From contig VAZL01000034.1 of NCBI GenBank assembly GCA_005883445.1, forward strand, positions 1 through 10,451: 10,451 bases of DNA. The letters are read 5' to 3'. The position numbers and the translations under genes are program-made. The notes beneath the pieces were generated by a model, which was given only the letters and a program-made list of their open reading frames with translations, was not told the DNA's origin and did not search any database. Origin of the DNA: Alphaproteobacteria bacterium. Lineage in GTDB: Bacteria; Pseudomonadota; Alphaproteobacteria; Rhizobiales; Xanthobacteraceae. How positions within the stretch are numbered: the stretch's first letter is position 1; every line of letters starts with the position of its first letter. Positions 1-5,849 of the stretch are shown one piece after another.

Positions 1-36
1 CGGTTGAACGCTAGCGCGGATCGATCGCCCGCCGGG

Positions 37-600
37 TCATCCCATCGGCCTGACTTCGACCACGTCGGGCAAATAGTGGCGCAGCAGGTTCTGGATCCCG
101 TGACGCAGCGTCGCGGTCGACGACGGGCAACCCGAGCAGGCACCCTTCATGTCGAGATAGACAATGCCGTCCTTGAAGCCGCGGAAGGTGATGTCGCCGC
201 CGTCGTTAGCGACCGCCGGCCGCACTCGCGCCTCGATCAGCTCTTTGATGGTGGCAACGGTTTCGGAATCTTTCGCCTCGAAGAACTCCTCGCCTTCATC
301 CGATGGGGCAGCATCCGCGCTGTTCACGATCGGAGCGCCCGACATGAAGTGTTCCATGATGGCGCCGAGGATCGCGGGCTTGAGCTGCTGCCATTCGCCG
401 GCGGTCTTGGTGACGGCGACGAAATCAGAGCCGAAAAATACCCCGGAGATCCCCGCGATCTCGAATAGGCGTTCCGCCAGCGGCGACTGGGCGGCCGCTT
501 CCTTGTCGCGCATGTCGAGCGTGCCGCTCGTCAGCACGGGCCGTCCAGGCAGGAATTTGAGTGTTGCCGGATTGGGGGTCGGCTGGATCAAAACGCCCAC
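37..600 (-). CDS. NifU-domain iron-sulfur cluster scaffold/carrier protein
   Basis: A 187-residue protein of the NfuA/Nfu type, which carries or delivers Fe-S clusters to apoproteins in the cytoplasm. The N-terminal half is an Nfu-N domain, recognisable from IQPTPNPATLKFLPGRPV and the later GVFFGSDFVAVTK and WQQLKPAI segments. The C-terminal half (about residues 110-187) is the NifU domain with the cluster-binding CxxC pair at Cys155 and Cys158 (ACSGCPSS). The length matches alphaproteobacterial relatives. The start is uncertain: there is no ATG, and I chose the GTG whose last base is 600. A TTG three codons later (589-591) would put the start nearer the usual family N-terminus. Neither has a strong Shine-Dalgarno sequence. 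The reading frame stays open upstream to 945, but that part overlaps the stress protein gene in another frame and has no family resemblance. It is the last gene of the trpS-usp-nifU run and may be co-transcribed with them. Confidence 0.93.
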   Translation of the reverse strand: MGVLIQPTPNPATLKFLPGRPVLTSGTLDMRDKEAAAQSPLAERLFEIAGISGVFFGSDFVAVTKTAGEWQQLKPAILGAIMEHFMSGAPIVNSADAAPSDEGEEFFEAKDSETVATIKELIEARVRPAVANDGGDITFRGFKDGIVYLDMKGACSGCPSSTATLRHGIQNLLRHYLPDVVEVRPMG

Positions 601-679
601 GATCGGGTCATTGTAGTAGGTGGCGCCGCGCGGTGGAAGTTTCAACCTGTCGCTCCGACATCCCGAAGGGGGACGGCCT

Positions 680-694
680 GGCGTGCGGCACGCC
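680..694. repeat. Perfect 7-bp inverted repeat between usp and nifU-like gene
   Basis: GGCGTGC and GCACGCC flank a single central G in the 142-base gap between the stress protein stop and the NifU-like start. As RNA it would need to open a pair or two to make a loop. No T-run follows on either strand, so it is not an obvious intrinsic terminator. It may be an RNA-processing hairpin or a protein site, or have no function. Confidence 0.35.
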
Positions 695-742
695 CCTTGG
701 CTTTCGCTTTGCCGCGCACCCCCGGCACACGAGGCTCGGCTG

Positions 743-1237
743 TCACGACATGGCGTCGAGCTCCTCGTCGCTGAGGTGGCCGGGCACGATCGCGACCGGG
801 ATGGGAAAGTCGCCCGCGGTCTTGCTGACACTGGACACGAGCGGCCCCGGTCCCTCCTTGCCCGTTGCGGCGGCGAGTACCAGGATGGCGATGTCTTCGT
901 CGTCCTCGATGAGATTGAGGACTTCCTGCGCCTTCTCGCCTTCACGGATCACGCGCTGCGGCATCACGCCGGTGATGCTCGACGCGCGCGCCGCGTGGCG
1001 ATCGAGCACGGCATTCGCCTCCTCGTGCGCCTCCGCACGCATGATGTCGGCGACGCCGAGCCATTGCTGATTGCGGTCGTGGGTTTCGATCACGCGCAGC
1101 ATGAGCACGGTTGCGCCGATGCGCAGCGCGCGCCGGCTGGCGAAATAGAGCGCTCGATCGCATTCCGGCGAATCGTCGATGACCACCATGAATTTCGGCG
1201 AATGACCAGCTTCGTAGCTGCGCCGCTTCTTGCTCAT
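743..1237 (-). CDS. Universal stress protein (UspA family)
   Basis: A 164-residue single-domain Usp protein, a cytoplasmic Rossmann-like fold that binds nucleotide or helps in stress survival. Seen: strand 1 with the conserved Asp pair (KFMVVIDDSPECDRAL, about residues 16-31), then ASRRALRIGATVLMLRVI, and a C-terminal half ending ILVLAAATGKEGPGPLVSSV and FPIPVAIVPG. The usual ATP motif G-x2-G-x9-G-S/T is only partly kept: GKEG is present, but the following stretch is short and ends SS rather than GS, so ATP binding is doubtful. The ATG start at 1237 is preceded by GAGGAG (1242-1247) four bases upstream. An open frame continues upstream to 1387 but adds low-complexity, non-family residues. It lies 199 bases after trpS, and a tandem repeat with an inverted half-site lies 23-60 bases upstream of the start, suggesting its own regulated promoter. 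Confidence 0.92.
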   Translation of the reverse strand: MSKKRRSYEAGHSPKFMVVIDDSPECDRALYFASRRALRIGATVLMLRVIETHDRNQQWLGVADIMRAEAHEEANAVLDRHAARASSITGVMPQRVIREGEKAQEVLNLIEDDEDIAILVLAAATGKEGPGPLVSSVSKTAGDFPIPVAIVPGHLSDEELDAMS

Positions 1238-1241
1238 CGGG
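1238..1241 (-). promoter_or_regulatory. Ribosome binding site spacer deciding the usp start
   Basis: On the minus strand GAGGAG at 1247-1242 sits four bases before ATG 1237-1235. This good match to the 16S tail favours this ATG over in-frame upstream codons. The interval given is the spacer only; the Shine-Dalgarno motif itself is immediately to its right. Confidence 0.6.
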
Positions 1242-1259
1242 CTCCTCACCGCCACCGGG

Positions 1260-1298
1260 GTCACGTTATTGTCGTGACTTTGATTGTCGTGACTTTTG
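1260..1298. repeat. Tandem 15-bp direct repeat with an inverted half-site upstream of usp
   Basis: On the plus strand the unit ATTGTCGTGACTTTG (1268-1282) is followed at once by a near-identical copy (1283-1297, last base changed). Each copy contains CGTGAC (1273-1278 and 1288-1293). An inverted copy, GTCACG, lies at 1260-1265 and forms a perfect 6-bp dyad with the first, spacer 7. The block ends 23 bases upstream of the stress protein start, where an operator or activator site would be expected. No known regulator consensus was matched. Confidence 0.5.
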
Positions 1299-1299
1299 A

Positions 1300-1330
1300 C
1301 GGCAACCGGCTGCGCCGGAAAACGTTGCCG
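1300..1330. repeat. Nested inverted repeat in the trpS-usp gap
   Basis: Outer arms CGGCAAC (1300-1306) and GTTGCCG (1324-1330) enclose inner arms CCGGC (1306-1310) and GCCGG (1314-1318) with a TGC loop; one base is shared by the two left arms. On the minus strand it follows trpS by about 107 bases, but no T-run follows it. It could be a weak 3' end for trpS RNA, or part of the regulatory region with the adjacent tandem repeat. Confidence 0.35.
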
Positions 1331-1436
1331 GTCGCCGGTGGCGTTGCAAAAACTCGAGAATCTTGCCACGCCGTTCGGGGGCGGCACAAGGCCACGCGCG
1401 GCAAGGCAGTTCAGGCCGTGGGATTTGAGCCTCGCG

Positions 1437-2483
1437 TCAGCGGCGTACGAATCCGACGATGTCCTTGACCGCTTTCATGGTGTCCGCCGCGATGGCTTGC
1501 GCGCGCGCGGCGCCGTCGGCGAGCACGGAATCGATGTAGACGGGATCGGCGATGAGCCGCTTCATCTCGGAATTGATCGGGCCGAGTTTGACGACCGCGA
1601 GATCGACCAGCGCGGCCTTGAAGGTGGAGAACTGCGCGCCGCCGAATTCGTTGAGAACCTCCACCTTGCTCTTGCCCGCAAGCGCGGCGTAGATGCCCAC
1701 GAGATTGTCGGCCTCGGGTCGCCGCTCGAGTCCCTTCTCGTCGTGCGGCAAGGGATCCGGATCGGTCTTCGCCCTGCGGATCTTGTGCGCAATGGCGTCG
1801 GCATCGTCGGTCAAATTGATGCGCGACTGGTCGGACGCATCGGATTTTGACATCTTCTTCGAGCCGTCGCGCAGCGACATCACGCGCGTCGCGGGACCTT
1901 GGATCAACGGCTCGGGTTGGGGAAAGAACGCATCGCCGTAGCCGTGCGCCTGGATCGACTTTCCGAAGTCGTTGTTGAATTTCTGCGCGATGTCGCGCGA
2001 GAGCTCCAAGTGCTGCTTCTGGTCCTCGCCGACGGGTACATGCGTGGCACGATAAACCAGGATGTCGGCGGCCATCAGAGTCGGATAGGCGTAGTGACCG
2101 ACCGAGGCATTCTCGCGGTCCTTGCCCGCCTTCTCCTTGAACTGGGTCATGCGGTTGAGCCAGCCGAGGCGGGCGACGCAGTTGAACACCCAGGCAAGCT
2201 CGGCATGCTCGGCGACCTGGCTCTGGTTGAACACGATGTGTTTTTTCGGGTCGATGCCACAGGCAATGAAGGCCGCGGTGACCTCACGCGTATTTTTCGG
2301 CAGCTGCTCGGGCCCGCCCCAGACCGCAATCGGCTGGGTGATGGCGTGCAGGTCGACCACGCAATAGATGCAGTCGTACTTGTCCTGCAATGCGACGAAC
2401 TTCGCGATGGCGCCGAGATAATTGCCGAGATGCAGGTTGCCGGTCGGCTGCACGCCGGAAAACACCCGCTCCTTGAATGCCAT
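1437..2483 (-). CDS. trpS: Tryptophan--tRNA ligase
   Basis: A 348-residue class I aminoacyl-tRNA synthetase that charges tRNA-Trp with tryptophan using ATP, in the cytoplasm. Seen: the HIGH-type signature as HLGN at residues 18-21 within SGVQPTGNLHLGNYLGA, the catalytic loop KMSKS at residues 210-214, and typical TrpRS segments such as YPTLMAADILVYRATHVPVGEDQKQH. Length fits the bacterial family (about 330-350). I chose the ATG at 2483 because the family N-terminus begins within a few residues of FSGVQPTG and a GAGGG motif lies about eight bases upstream. The frame extends 12 codons further to an ATG at 2519 with non-family residues. It is the first gene of the minus-strand trpS-usp-nifU run. 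A candidate promoter lies about 150 bases upstream. No T-box or trp leader peptide was seen. Confidence 0.97.
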   Translation of the reverse strand: MAFKERVFSGVQPTGNLHLGNYLGAIAKFVALQDKYDCIYCVVDLHAITQPIAVWGGPEQLPKNTREVTAAFIACGIDPKKHIVFNQSQVAEHAELAWVFNCVARLGWLNRMTQFKEKAGKDRENASVGHYAYPTLMAADILVYRATHVPVGEDQKQHLELSRDIAQKFNNDFGKSIQAHGYGDAFFPQPEPLIQGPATRVMSLRDGSKKMSKSDASDQSRINLTDDADAIAHKIRRAKTDPDPLPHDEKGLERRPEADNLVGIYAALAGKSKVEVLNEFGGAQFSTFKAALVDLAVVKLGPINSEMKRLIADPVYIDSVLADGAARAQAIAADTMKAVKDIVGFVRR

Positions 2484-2520
2484 GCCCGAACCCTCGCCGG
2501 TTGCGCCGCCAAATGGCATG

Positions 2521-2535
2521 ACCCGCGGCGCGGGT
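2521..2535. repeat. Perfect 7-bp inverted repeat in the trpS leader
   Basis: ACCCGCG, a central G, then CGCGGGT. It lies inside the presumed 5' untranslated region of trpS. It may be a protein-binding dyad; chance is possible in this GC-rich DNA. Confidence 0.35.
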
Positions 2536-2635
2536 GCAAGCCCGGCTTAGGCCGGTGGATGGCTGCGATGAGGTCGCGCACGCGCCCACGGTCGTGACGT
2601 CGCGCGCAAACGACATGGGGGTGGCCTCCGCGCGT

Positions 2636-2665
2636 ATTGTAATTGGCGCCCCGCCTTGCCGTCAT
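2636..2665 (-). promoter_or_regulatory. Candidate sigma-70-type promoter for trpS
   Basis: On the minus strand, -35 ATGACG (2665-2660; 4 of 6 to TTGACA) and -10 TACAAT (2641-2636; 5 of 6 to TATAAT) are 18 bases apart. Transcription would begin near 2629 and give a leader of roughly 146 bases before trpS. Found by eye only. Confidence 0.35.
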
Positions 2666-2725
2666 CCCCGCGGTCTTGCGGCCCCAACTCGGTCGAGGAC
2701 GCGCTGCCGCATCCAAGGCGCGCGA

Positions 2726-2753
2726 TTGCCTCGAGCAATTCGGCCGCTATAGT
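2726..2753 (+). promoter_or_regulatory. Candidate sigma-70-type promoter for the PfkB kinase gene
   Basis: -35 TTGCCT (2726-2731) and -10 TATAGT (2748-2753; 5 of 6 to TATAAT) are 16 bases apart. The predicted start near 2760 leaves a short leader containing a GGGAG ribosome binding site (2771-2775) seven bases before the ATG at 2783. Confidence 0.4.
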
Positions 2754-2782
2754 GCGCGCGCATTTCGGGTGGGAGCTTCCGG

Positions 2783-3784
2783 ATGGCCGCGACTCGATTC
2801 GACGTCCTCGGCATCGGCAACGCGATCGTGGACGTGATCGCGCGCACCGACGACGCTTTCCTCGCCAAGCATCAGATGCGCAAGGGTACCATGCGGCTGA
2901 TCGACGAGGCGCAGGCCGCGGGACTCTACGATGCCATGGGCCCGGCCGTGGAGGTTTCCGGCGGCTCGGCGGCGAACACCATCGTGGGCGCGGCGAGCCT
3001 CGGGGCGCGCGCGGCCTTCATCGGCAAAGTCAAGGACGACGAACTCGGCGGCGTTTTTGCCCACGACATTCGCGCCGCGGGTGTCGCGTTTGCGACGCCG
3101 CCGGCTTCCGCCGGCCCATCAACCGCGCGCTGCTATGTGCTGGTCACGCCCGACGGCGAGCGCACCATGAACACCTATCTCGGCGCCGCTCAGGACTTGC
3201 ATCCGAACGATATCGACGCCGCTACCATTGCCGCCGCTCAAATCATCTATCTCGAGGGTTATCTCTGGGATCCGCCGCACGCGAAGGAGGCCTTCCTCAA
3301 GGCGGCGAAGATTGCGCACGACGCCGAGCGCGACGTCGCGCTGACCTTGTCGGATGCGTTCTGCGTCGACCGTTATCGCGCGGAATTCCTCGATCTCATC
3401 CGAGCCGGCACGGTCGATCTCGTTTTCGCCAACGAGCGTGAACTGCACAGCCTGTACGAGACCGCCGACTTCGACACCGCGCTCGATGCGCTGCGCAACG
3501 ACGCGCGGCTTGCGGTGGTCACGCGTAGCGAAAAGGGTTGTCTGATCGTAACGCGCGAGGAAACCTCTGCTGTTCCGGCGAGCCCCGTGGAGCGCCTGGT
3601 CGACGCCACCGGCGCCGGCGACCTCTTCGCCGCGGGTTTTCTGGTCGGGCTCGCGCGCGGCGCCGACTATCGCGACGCGGCGCGGCTCGGGGCGTTGGTG
3701 GCGGCCGAGGTGATCCAACATCTCGGCGCCCGACCCGAGACGTCGCTCAAGGCTTTGGCGCAGGACAACGGCTTCGATCTTTGA
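2783..3784 (+). CDS. PfkB-family carbohydrate kinase, adenosine kinase-like
   Basis: A 333-residue ribokinase-fold enzyme that transfers the ATP gamma-phosphate to a sugar or nucleoside hydroxyl; the closest resemblance I recognise is the alphaproteobacterial adenosine kinase-like group (purine salvage). Seen: N-terminal FDVLGIGNAIVDVIA, PfkB signature 1 region GGSAANT (residues 60-66) leading into SLGARAAFIGKVKDDELG, and PfkB signature 2 DATGAGD (residues 274-280), where Asp280 is the expected catalytic base and the preceding glycines form the anion hole. Length is normal for the family. The ATG start is supported by GGGAG seven bases upstream and the promoter-like pair at 2726-2753. Substrate is not proven: related PfkB enzymes act on other sugars. 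It is followed by a 257-base gap and a small basic protein gene on the same strand. A 6-bp hairpin (3813-3827) follows the stop but lacks a T-run. Confidence 0.9.
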   Translation: MAATRFDVLGIGNAIVDVIARTDDAFLAKHQMRKGTMRLIDEAQAAGLYDAMGPAVEVSGGSAANTIVGAASLGARAAFIGKVKDDELGGVFAHDIRAAGVAFATPPASAGPSTARCYVLVTPDGERTMNTYLGAAQDLHPNDIDAATIAAAQIIYLEGYLWDPPHAKEAFLKAAKIAHDAERDVALTLSDAFCVDRYRAEFLDLIRAGTVDLVFANERELHSLYETADFDTALDALRNDARLAVVTRSEKGCLIVTREETSAVPASPVERLVDATGAGDLFAAGFLVGLARGADYRDAARLGALVAAEVIQHLGARPETSLKALAQDNGFDL

Positions 3785-3812
3785 ACGCGCTAGCCCTTGG
3801 CCCGGGCTTCGG

Positions 3813-3827
3813 GGTGACAAGGTCACC
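3813..3827. repeat. Hairpin downstream of the PfkB kinase gene
   Basis: GGTGAC, loop AAG, GTCACC: a perfect 6-bp stem 29 bases after the kinase stop. There is no T-run after it, so a role as an intrinsic terminator is doubtful. Confidence 0.3.
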
Positions 3828-3925
3828 GGCTGCGAGGCGTCAGGCATCGGCCCGACCCGACAGCCCTCCCGAACTCACGATTTCCGCCTTTGAGCCCTGA
3901 GCGCACCGCGTGTCGGGCTCCTTGT

Positions 3926-3951
3926 CCACAGCGATTCACAGAAATCTGTGG
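3926..3951. repeat. Overlapping palindromes upstream of the small basic protein gene
   Basis: A 14-base palindrome (CACAGA, AA, TCTGTG; 3937-3950) overlaps a wider inverted repeat made of CCACAG (3926-3931) and CTGTGG (3946-3951). It lies about 90 bases before the 4042 start, where an operator could sit. No good promoter was found near it by eye. Confidence 0.35.
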
Positions 3952-4041
3952 CTGTTGCCGCGCTGTCTCGGAACCGTCGTGGTGATCTGGCATTGGTGGC
4001 CGGAAAGTTCCCAGGAGTGTTGTTGGTTCCAGGAGGTATTT

Positions 4042-4254
4042 ATGGGTTCGATTGCAGACGGTCTCCCCAGCCGGTTCCCGATCGGCACGCGCTACGTGGT
4101 CGAGGGCCGCGGCGGGGGAGAGGGACGCCTTCGCATCCGTTTGCGATATCTCGAGTTTCCCGATGGCCGCCACGTCGAACTGCCGGCCGATCTGGCAAAC
4201 CGGACGCGCGCGCGTCGCCGGCGCCTTCCTCGGCGAGGCAAGGCTCGAAAATAA
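4042..4254 (+). CDS. Small basic hypothetical protein, 70 residues
   Basis: I do not recognise this protein. It begins MGSIADGLPSRFPIGTRYVV, has a probable beta-rich core (RLRIRLRYLEFPDGRHVEL) and ends in a strongly basic tail (RARRRRLPRRGKARK) that could contact nucleic acid or ribosomes. There is no signal peptide, membrane segment or cysteine motif. The start is well supported: AGGAGGT (4031-4037) is a perfect Shine-Dalgarno sequence with five bases between GGAGG and ATG. The frame is open further upstream to a GTG at 3910, but those residues look non-coding. The TAA stop lies in the loop of a 7-bp hairpin (4244-4261), and two terminator-like hairpins follow at 4351 and 4481. The 257-base gap after the kinase gene suggests its own promoter. 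I have a vague impression of similar short proteins in Bradyrhizobiaceae, which I cannot check. Confidence 0.7.
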   Translation: MGSIADGLPSRFPIGTRYVVEGRGGGEGRLRIRLRYLEFPDGRHVELPADLANRTRARRRRLPRRGKARK

Positions 4255-4261
4255 TTTCGAG
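4244..4261. repeat. Hairpin enclosing the stop codon of the small protein gene
   Basis: CTCGAAA (4244-4250) and TTTCGAG (4255-4261) form a perfect 7-bp stem around loop ATAA, which contains the TAA stop. A second GC-rich imperfect hairpin lies just upstream (4222-4243, GCCTT/AAGGC around CCTCG/CGAGG). No T-run follows; a role in RNA stability or translation end is possible. Confidence 0.4.
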
Positions 4262-4350
4262 GACAGGAACCGCGGGGAAGCCCGAGCGTTGAATGCATAG
4301 CGCCGGGTGGAGTGCCCCCCAGCCCCCAACCCCTCACCCATCCGGCGACA

Positions 4351-4386
4351 GACCCTGGCCCCTTTTGGCGCCGGGGTCTTCCTTTG
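4351..4386 (+). terminator. Probable intrinsic terminator after the small protein gene
   Basis: Arms 4351-4359 (GACCCTGGC) and 4370-4378 (GCCGGGGTC) pair over nine positions with one G-U pair; the loop is ten bases. A moderate T-rich tail, TTCCTTT, follows. It lies about 97 bases after the small gene's stop. Confidence 0.45.
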
Positions 4387-4443
4387 TGGGCCGCTGTGGA
4401 AAACGGCAATGGGTATGGAACCTGGACCCTCCGCTTGCGATTG

Positions 4444-4469
4444 AATGCGTTGGCGCATTACCCAATGCG
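4444..4469 (+). repeat. Alternating complementary hexamers (exclusive hairpins)
   Basis: AATGCG (4444-4449), TTGG, CGCATT (4454-4459), ACCC, AATGCG (4464-4469). The central arm can pair perfectly with either flank, and GCGTTGG (4447-4453) can also pair with CCAATGC (4462-4468) with one G-U pair. Only one of these can exist at a time. It lies 11 bases before the strong terminator. Confidence 0.5.
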
Positions 4470-4480
4470 GGCTGGCGTCG

Positions 4481-4535
4481 GCGCCGGGTTGGCGGACCTC
4501 TCCCTTCGGGACGAAACCCGGCGCGTTTTCTTTTT
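4481..4535 (+). terminator. Strong intrinsic terminator, plus strand
   Basis: Arms GCGCCGGGTT (4481-4490) and AACCCGGCGC (4515-4524) form a perfect 10-bp stem. The 24-base loop contains a small hairpin (TCCC/GGGA around TTC, 4501-4511). The stem is followed by G and a T-rich tract (TTTTCTTTTT, 4526-4535). The tail exists only on the plus strand, so it ends rightward transcripts, either readthrough from the small protein gene or an unannotated RNA. Confidence 0.8.
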
Positions 4536-4612
4536 AGATACTCGGGCGCCCCTGCCGCGCACAGAATCGGCGCATGATCTCAGCGGATTGATAGCTGGCG
4601 CCTGCTTGTGCG

Positions 4613-5740
4613 CTAAGCGCGGCCCACCACCAGATCGTCCCGGTGCACCATCTCGGCGCGGCCGCCGAACCCGAGGATTGAAAGAATGTCGGCCGACGAG
4701 CGACCTTTGATCTTGGCGGCGTCCTCGGCGTCGTAGGCGACGAGGCCGCGACCGACCTCGGCGCCATCGGGTCCGCGAATAACGACGGCATCGCCGCGCG
4801 CGAAAATGCCCTCGACGTGGATGACGCCGGCGGGCAGCAGACTCCTGCCGTTGCGCAACGCCGCAACCGCGCCGGCATCGATGGTCAACACGCCCCTGGG
4901 CTCGAGCGAGCCCGCGATCCATTTCTTGCGTGCGGTGATGGGATTGGCCGGCGTGAGGAACCAGGTGCAGCGCGCGCCGCCGGCGATCGCCGCGAGCGGA
5001 TGTGCGACGCGGCCGGAGGCAATCACCATATGCGTGCCGCCATGGGTGGCGATCTTGCCGGCCTCGATCTTGGTCTGCATGCCGCCGCGGGAGAGCTCCG
5101 AGCCGGCCGCGCCCGCCATCGCTTCGATCGCGGGCGTGATGCGCTCCACCAGCGGCACCAGCTTGGCCTTGGCATTGCCGGCCGGTGGCGCGTCGTAGAG
5201 CCCATCGACGTCCGAGAGCAGCACCAGCAGATCCGCGCTCGCCATGGTGGCGACGCGCGCGGCCAGCCGGTCGTTGTCGCCGTAGCGGATTTCGTTGGTC
5301 GCGACCGTGTCGTTCTCGTTGATCACCGGCACCGACCGCAACTCCAGCAGTTTGCCGATCGTGGAGCGCGCATTGAGATAGCGTCGGCGCTCCTCGGTGT
5401 CCTGCAGGGTGACCAGCACCTGCCCGGCGGTGATGCCGTGGCGGCCAAGCACCTCCGACCAGGTGCGCGCCAGCGCGATCTGGCCGACGGCGGCGGCGGC
5501 CTGACTGTCCTCGAGCTTGAGCGGTCCCGCCGGCAGTTTCAGCACGGCGCGGCCAAGCGCGATGGCGCCGGAGGAGACCACGAGCACGTCGCGCTTGTCG
5601 CGGTGCAACTTGGCAATGTCCTCGGCCAGCGACGAGAGCCAGGCGTCATGCAATCGCCCGCCGTCGCTGTCGACCAGGAGCGAGGAGCCGACCTTTATCA
5701 CCATGCGGCGGAAGTCGGTGAGGGAGAGGGCGCGGGACAT
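4613..5740 (-). CDS. proB: Glutamate 5-kinase
   Basis: A 375-residue enzyme for the first step of proline synthesis: ATP-dependent phosphorylation of L-glutamate to gamma-glutamyl phosphate. Seen: an amino-acid kinase domain (about residues 10-260) with MVIKVGSSLLVDSD, VVSSGAIALGRA, VPVINENDTVA, LLSDVDGLYDAPP and GGMQTKIEAGKIATHGG, then a C-terminal PUA domain (about 285-365, from RGVLTIDAGAVAAL). Length is normal for the long, PUA-bearing form. I chose the ATG at 5740 because the family N-terminus begins close to it; no strong Shine-Dalgarno sequence precedes it. An in-frame TTG at 5827 would add 29 non-family residues. It follows obgE by 109 bases on the same strand. The partner gene proA, often next in related genomes, is not downstream here. 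Confidence 0.96.
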   Translation of the reverse strand: MSRALSLTDFRRMVIKVGSSLLVDSDGGRLHDAWLSSLAEDIAKLHRDKRDVLVVSSGAIALGRAVLKLPAGPLKLEDSQAAAAVGQIALARTWSEVLGRHGITAGQVLVTLQDTEERRRYLNARSTIGKLLELRSVPVINENDTVATNEIRYGDNDRLAARVATMASADLLVLLSDVDGLYDAPPAGNAKAKLVPLVERITPAIEAMAGAAGSELSRGGMQTKIEAGKIATHGGTHMVIASGRVAHPLAAIAGGARCTWFLTPANPITARKKWIAGSLEPRGVLTIDAGAVAALRNGRSLLPAGVIHVEGIFARGDAVVIRGPDGAEVGRGLVAYDAEDAAKIKGRSSADILSILGFGGRAEMVHRDDLVVGRA

Positions 5741-5849
5741 GTGGAAAGCTTGCGGCTGACCGGCGGCACGCGACAACCATTGTCGCGCCGATGCGTTGTT
5801 TAGCATGCGCTTTCGGGTTTTCGCCAAGGCGTAACGGCATGCGCAGGCA

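Larger units (their letters stand above)
2484..2782. other. Divergent intergenic region between trpS and the PfkB kinase gene
   Basis: These 299 bases separate two divergent genes. I see no convincing coding region. They hold a candidate minus-strand promoter for trpS (2636-2665), a candidate plus-strand promoter for the kinase (2726-2753), and a perfect 7-bp inverted repeat around a single G at 2521-2535 (ACCCGCG and CGCGGGT), 38 bases upstream of the trpS start. Confidence 0.6.
4255..4612. other. Gene-free convergent region with two terminators and switching hairpins
   Basis: These 358 bases lie between the stop of the small plus-strand gene and the stop of proB on the minus strand. I see no believable coding region; the open frames crossing it run through the strong terminator. 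It holds a terminator-like hairpin at 4351-4386, a segment at 4444-4469 with three competing hairpins, and a strong plus-strand terminator at 4481-4535. No matching minus-strand terminator for proB was seen. Confidence 0.55.

Noticed and set aside
1..36. Start of a further minus-strand gene left of the NifU-like gene
   Set aside because: Only 36 bases remain; the one ATG seen on the minus strand there meets a stop after nine codons, so nothing can be supported.
601..945. N-terminal extension of the NifU-like protein
   Set aside because: The extra residues are Arg/Ser rich, overlap the stress protein gene in another frame, and are absent from the family.
3922..4403. DnaA-box-like 9-mers (TTGTCCACA at 3922-3930; TGTGGAAAA at 4395-4403) as a replication origin
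   Set aside because: Only two scattered sites, no AT-rich unwinding region and no replication genes nearby; expected by chance at this level.
4312..4710. Plus-strand open frame in the convergent region
   Set aside because: It runs through the strong terminator and into antisense proB; no ribosome binding site and no family features.
4817..5803. Long plus-strand open frame opposite proB
   Set aside because: Composition is that of an antisense shadow (Arg, Gly and His rich) and proB is unambiguous on the other strand.
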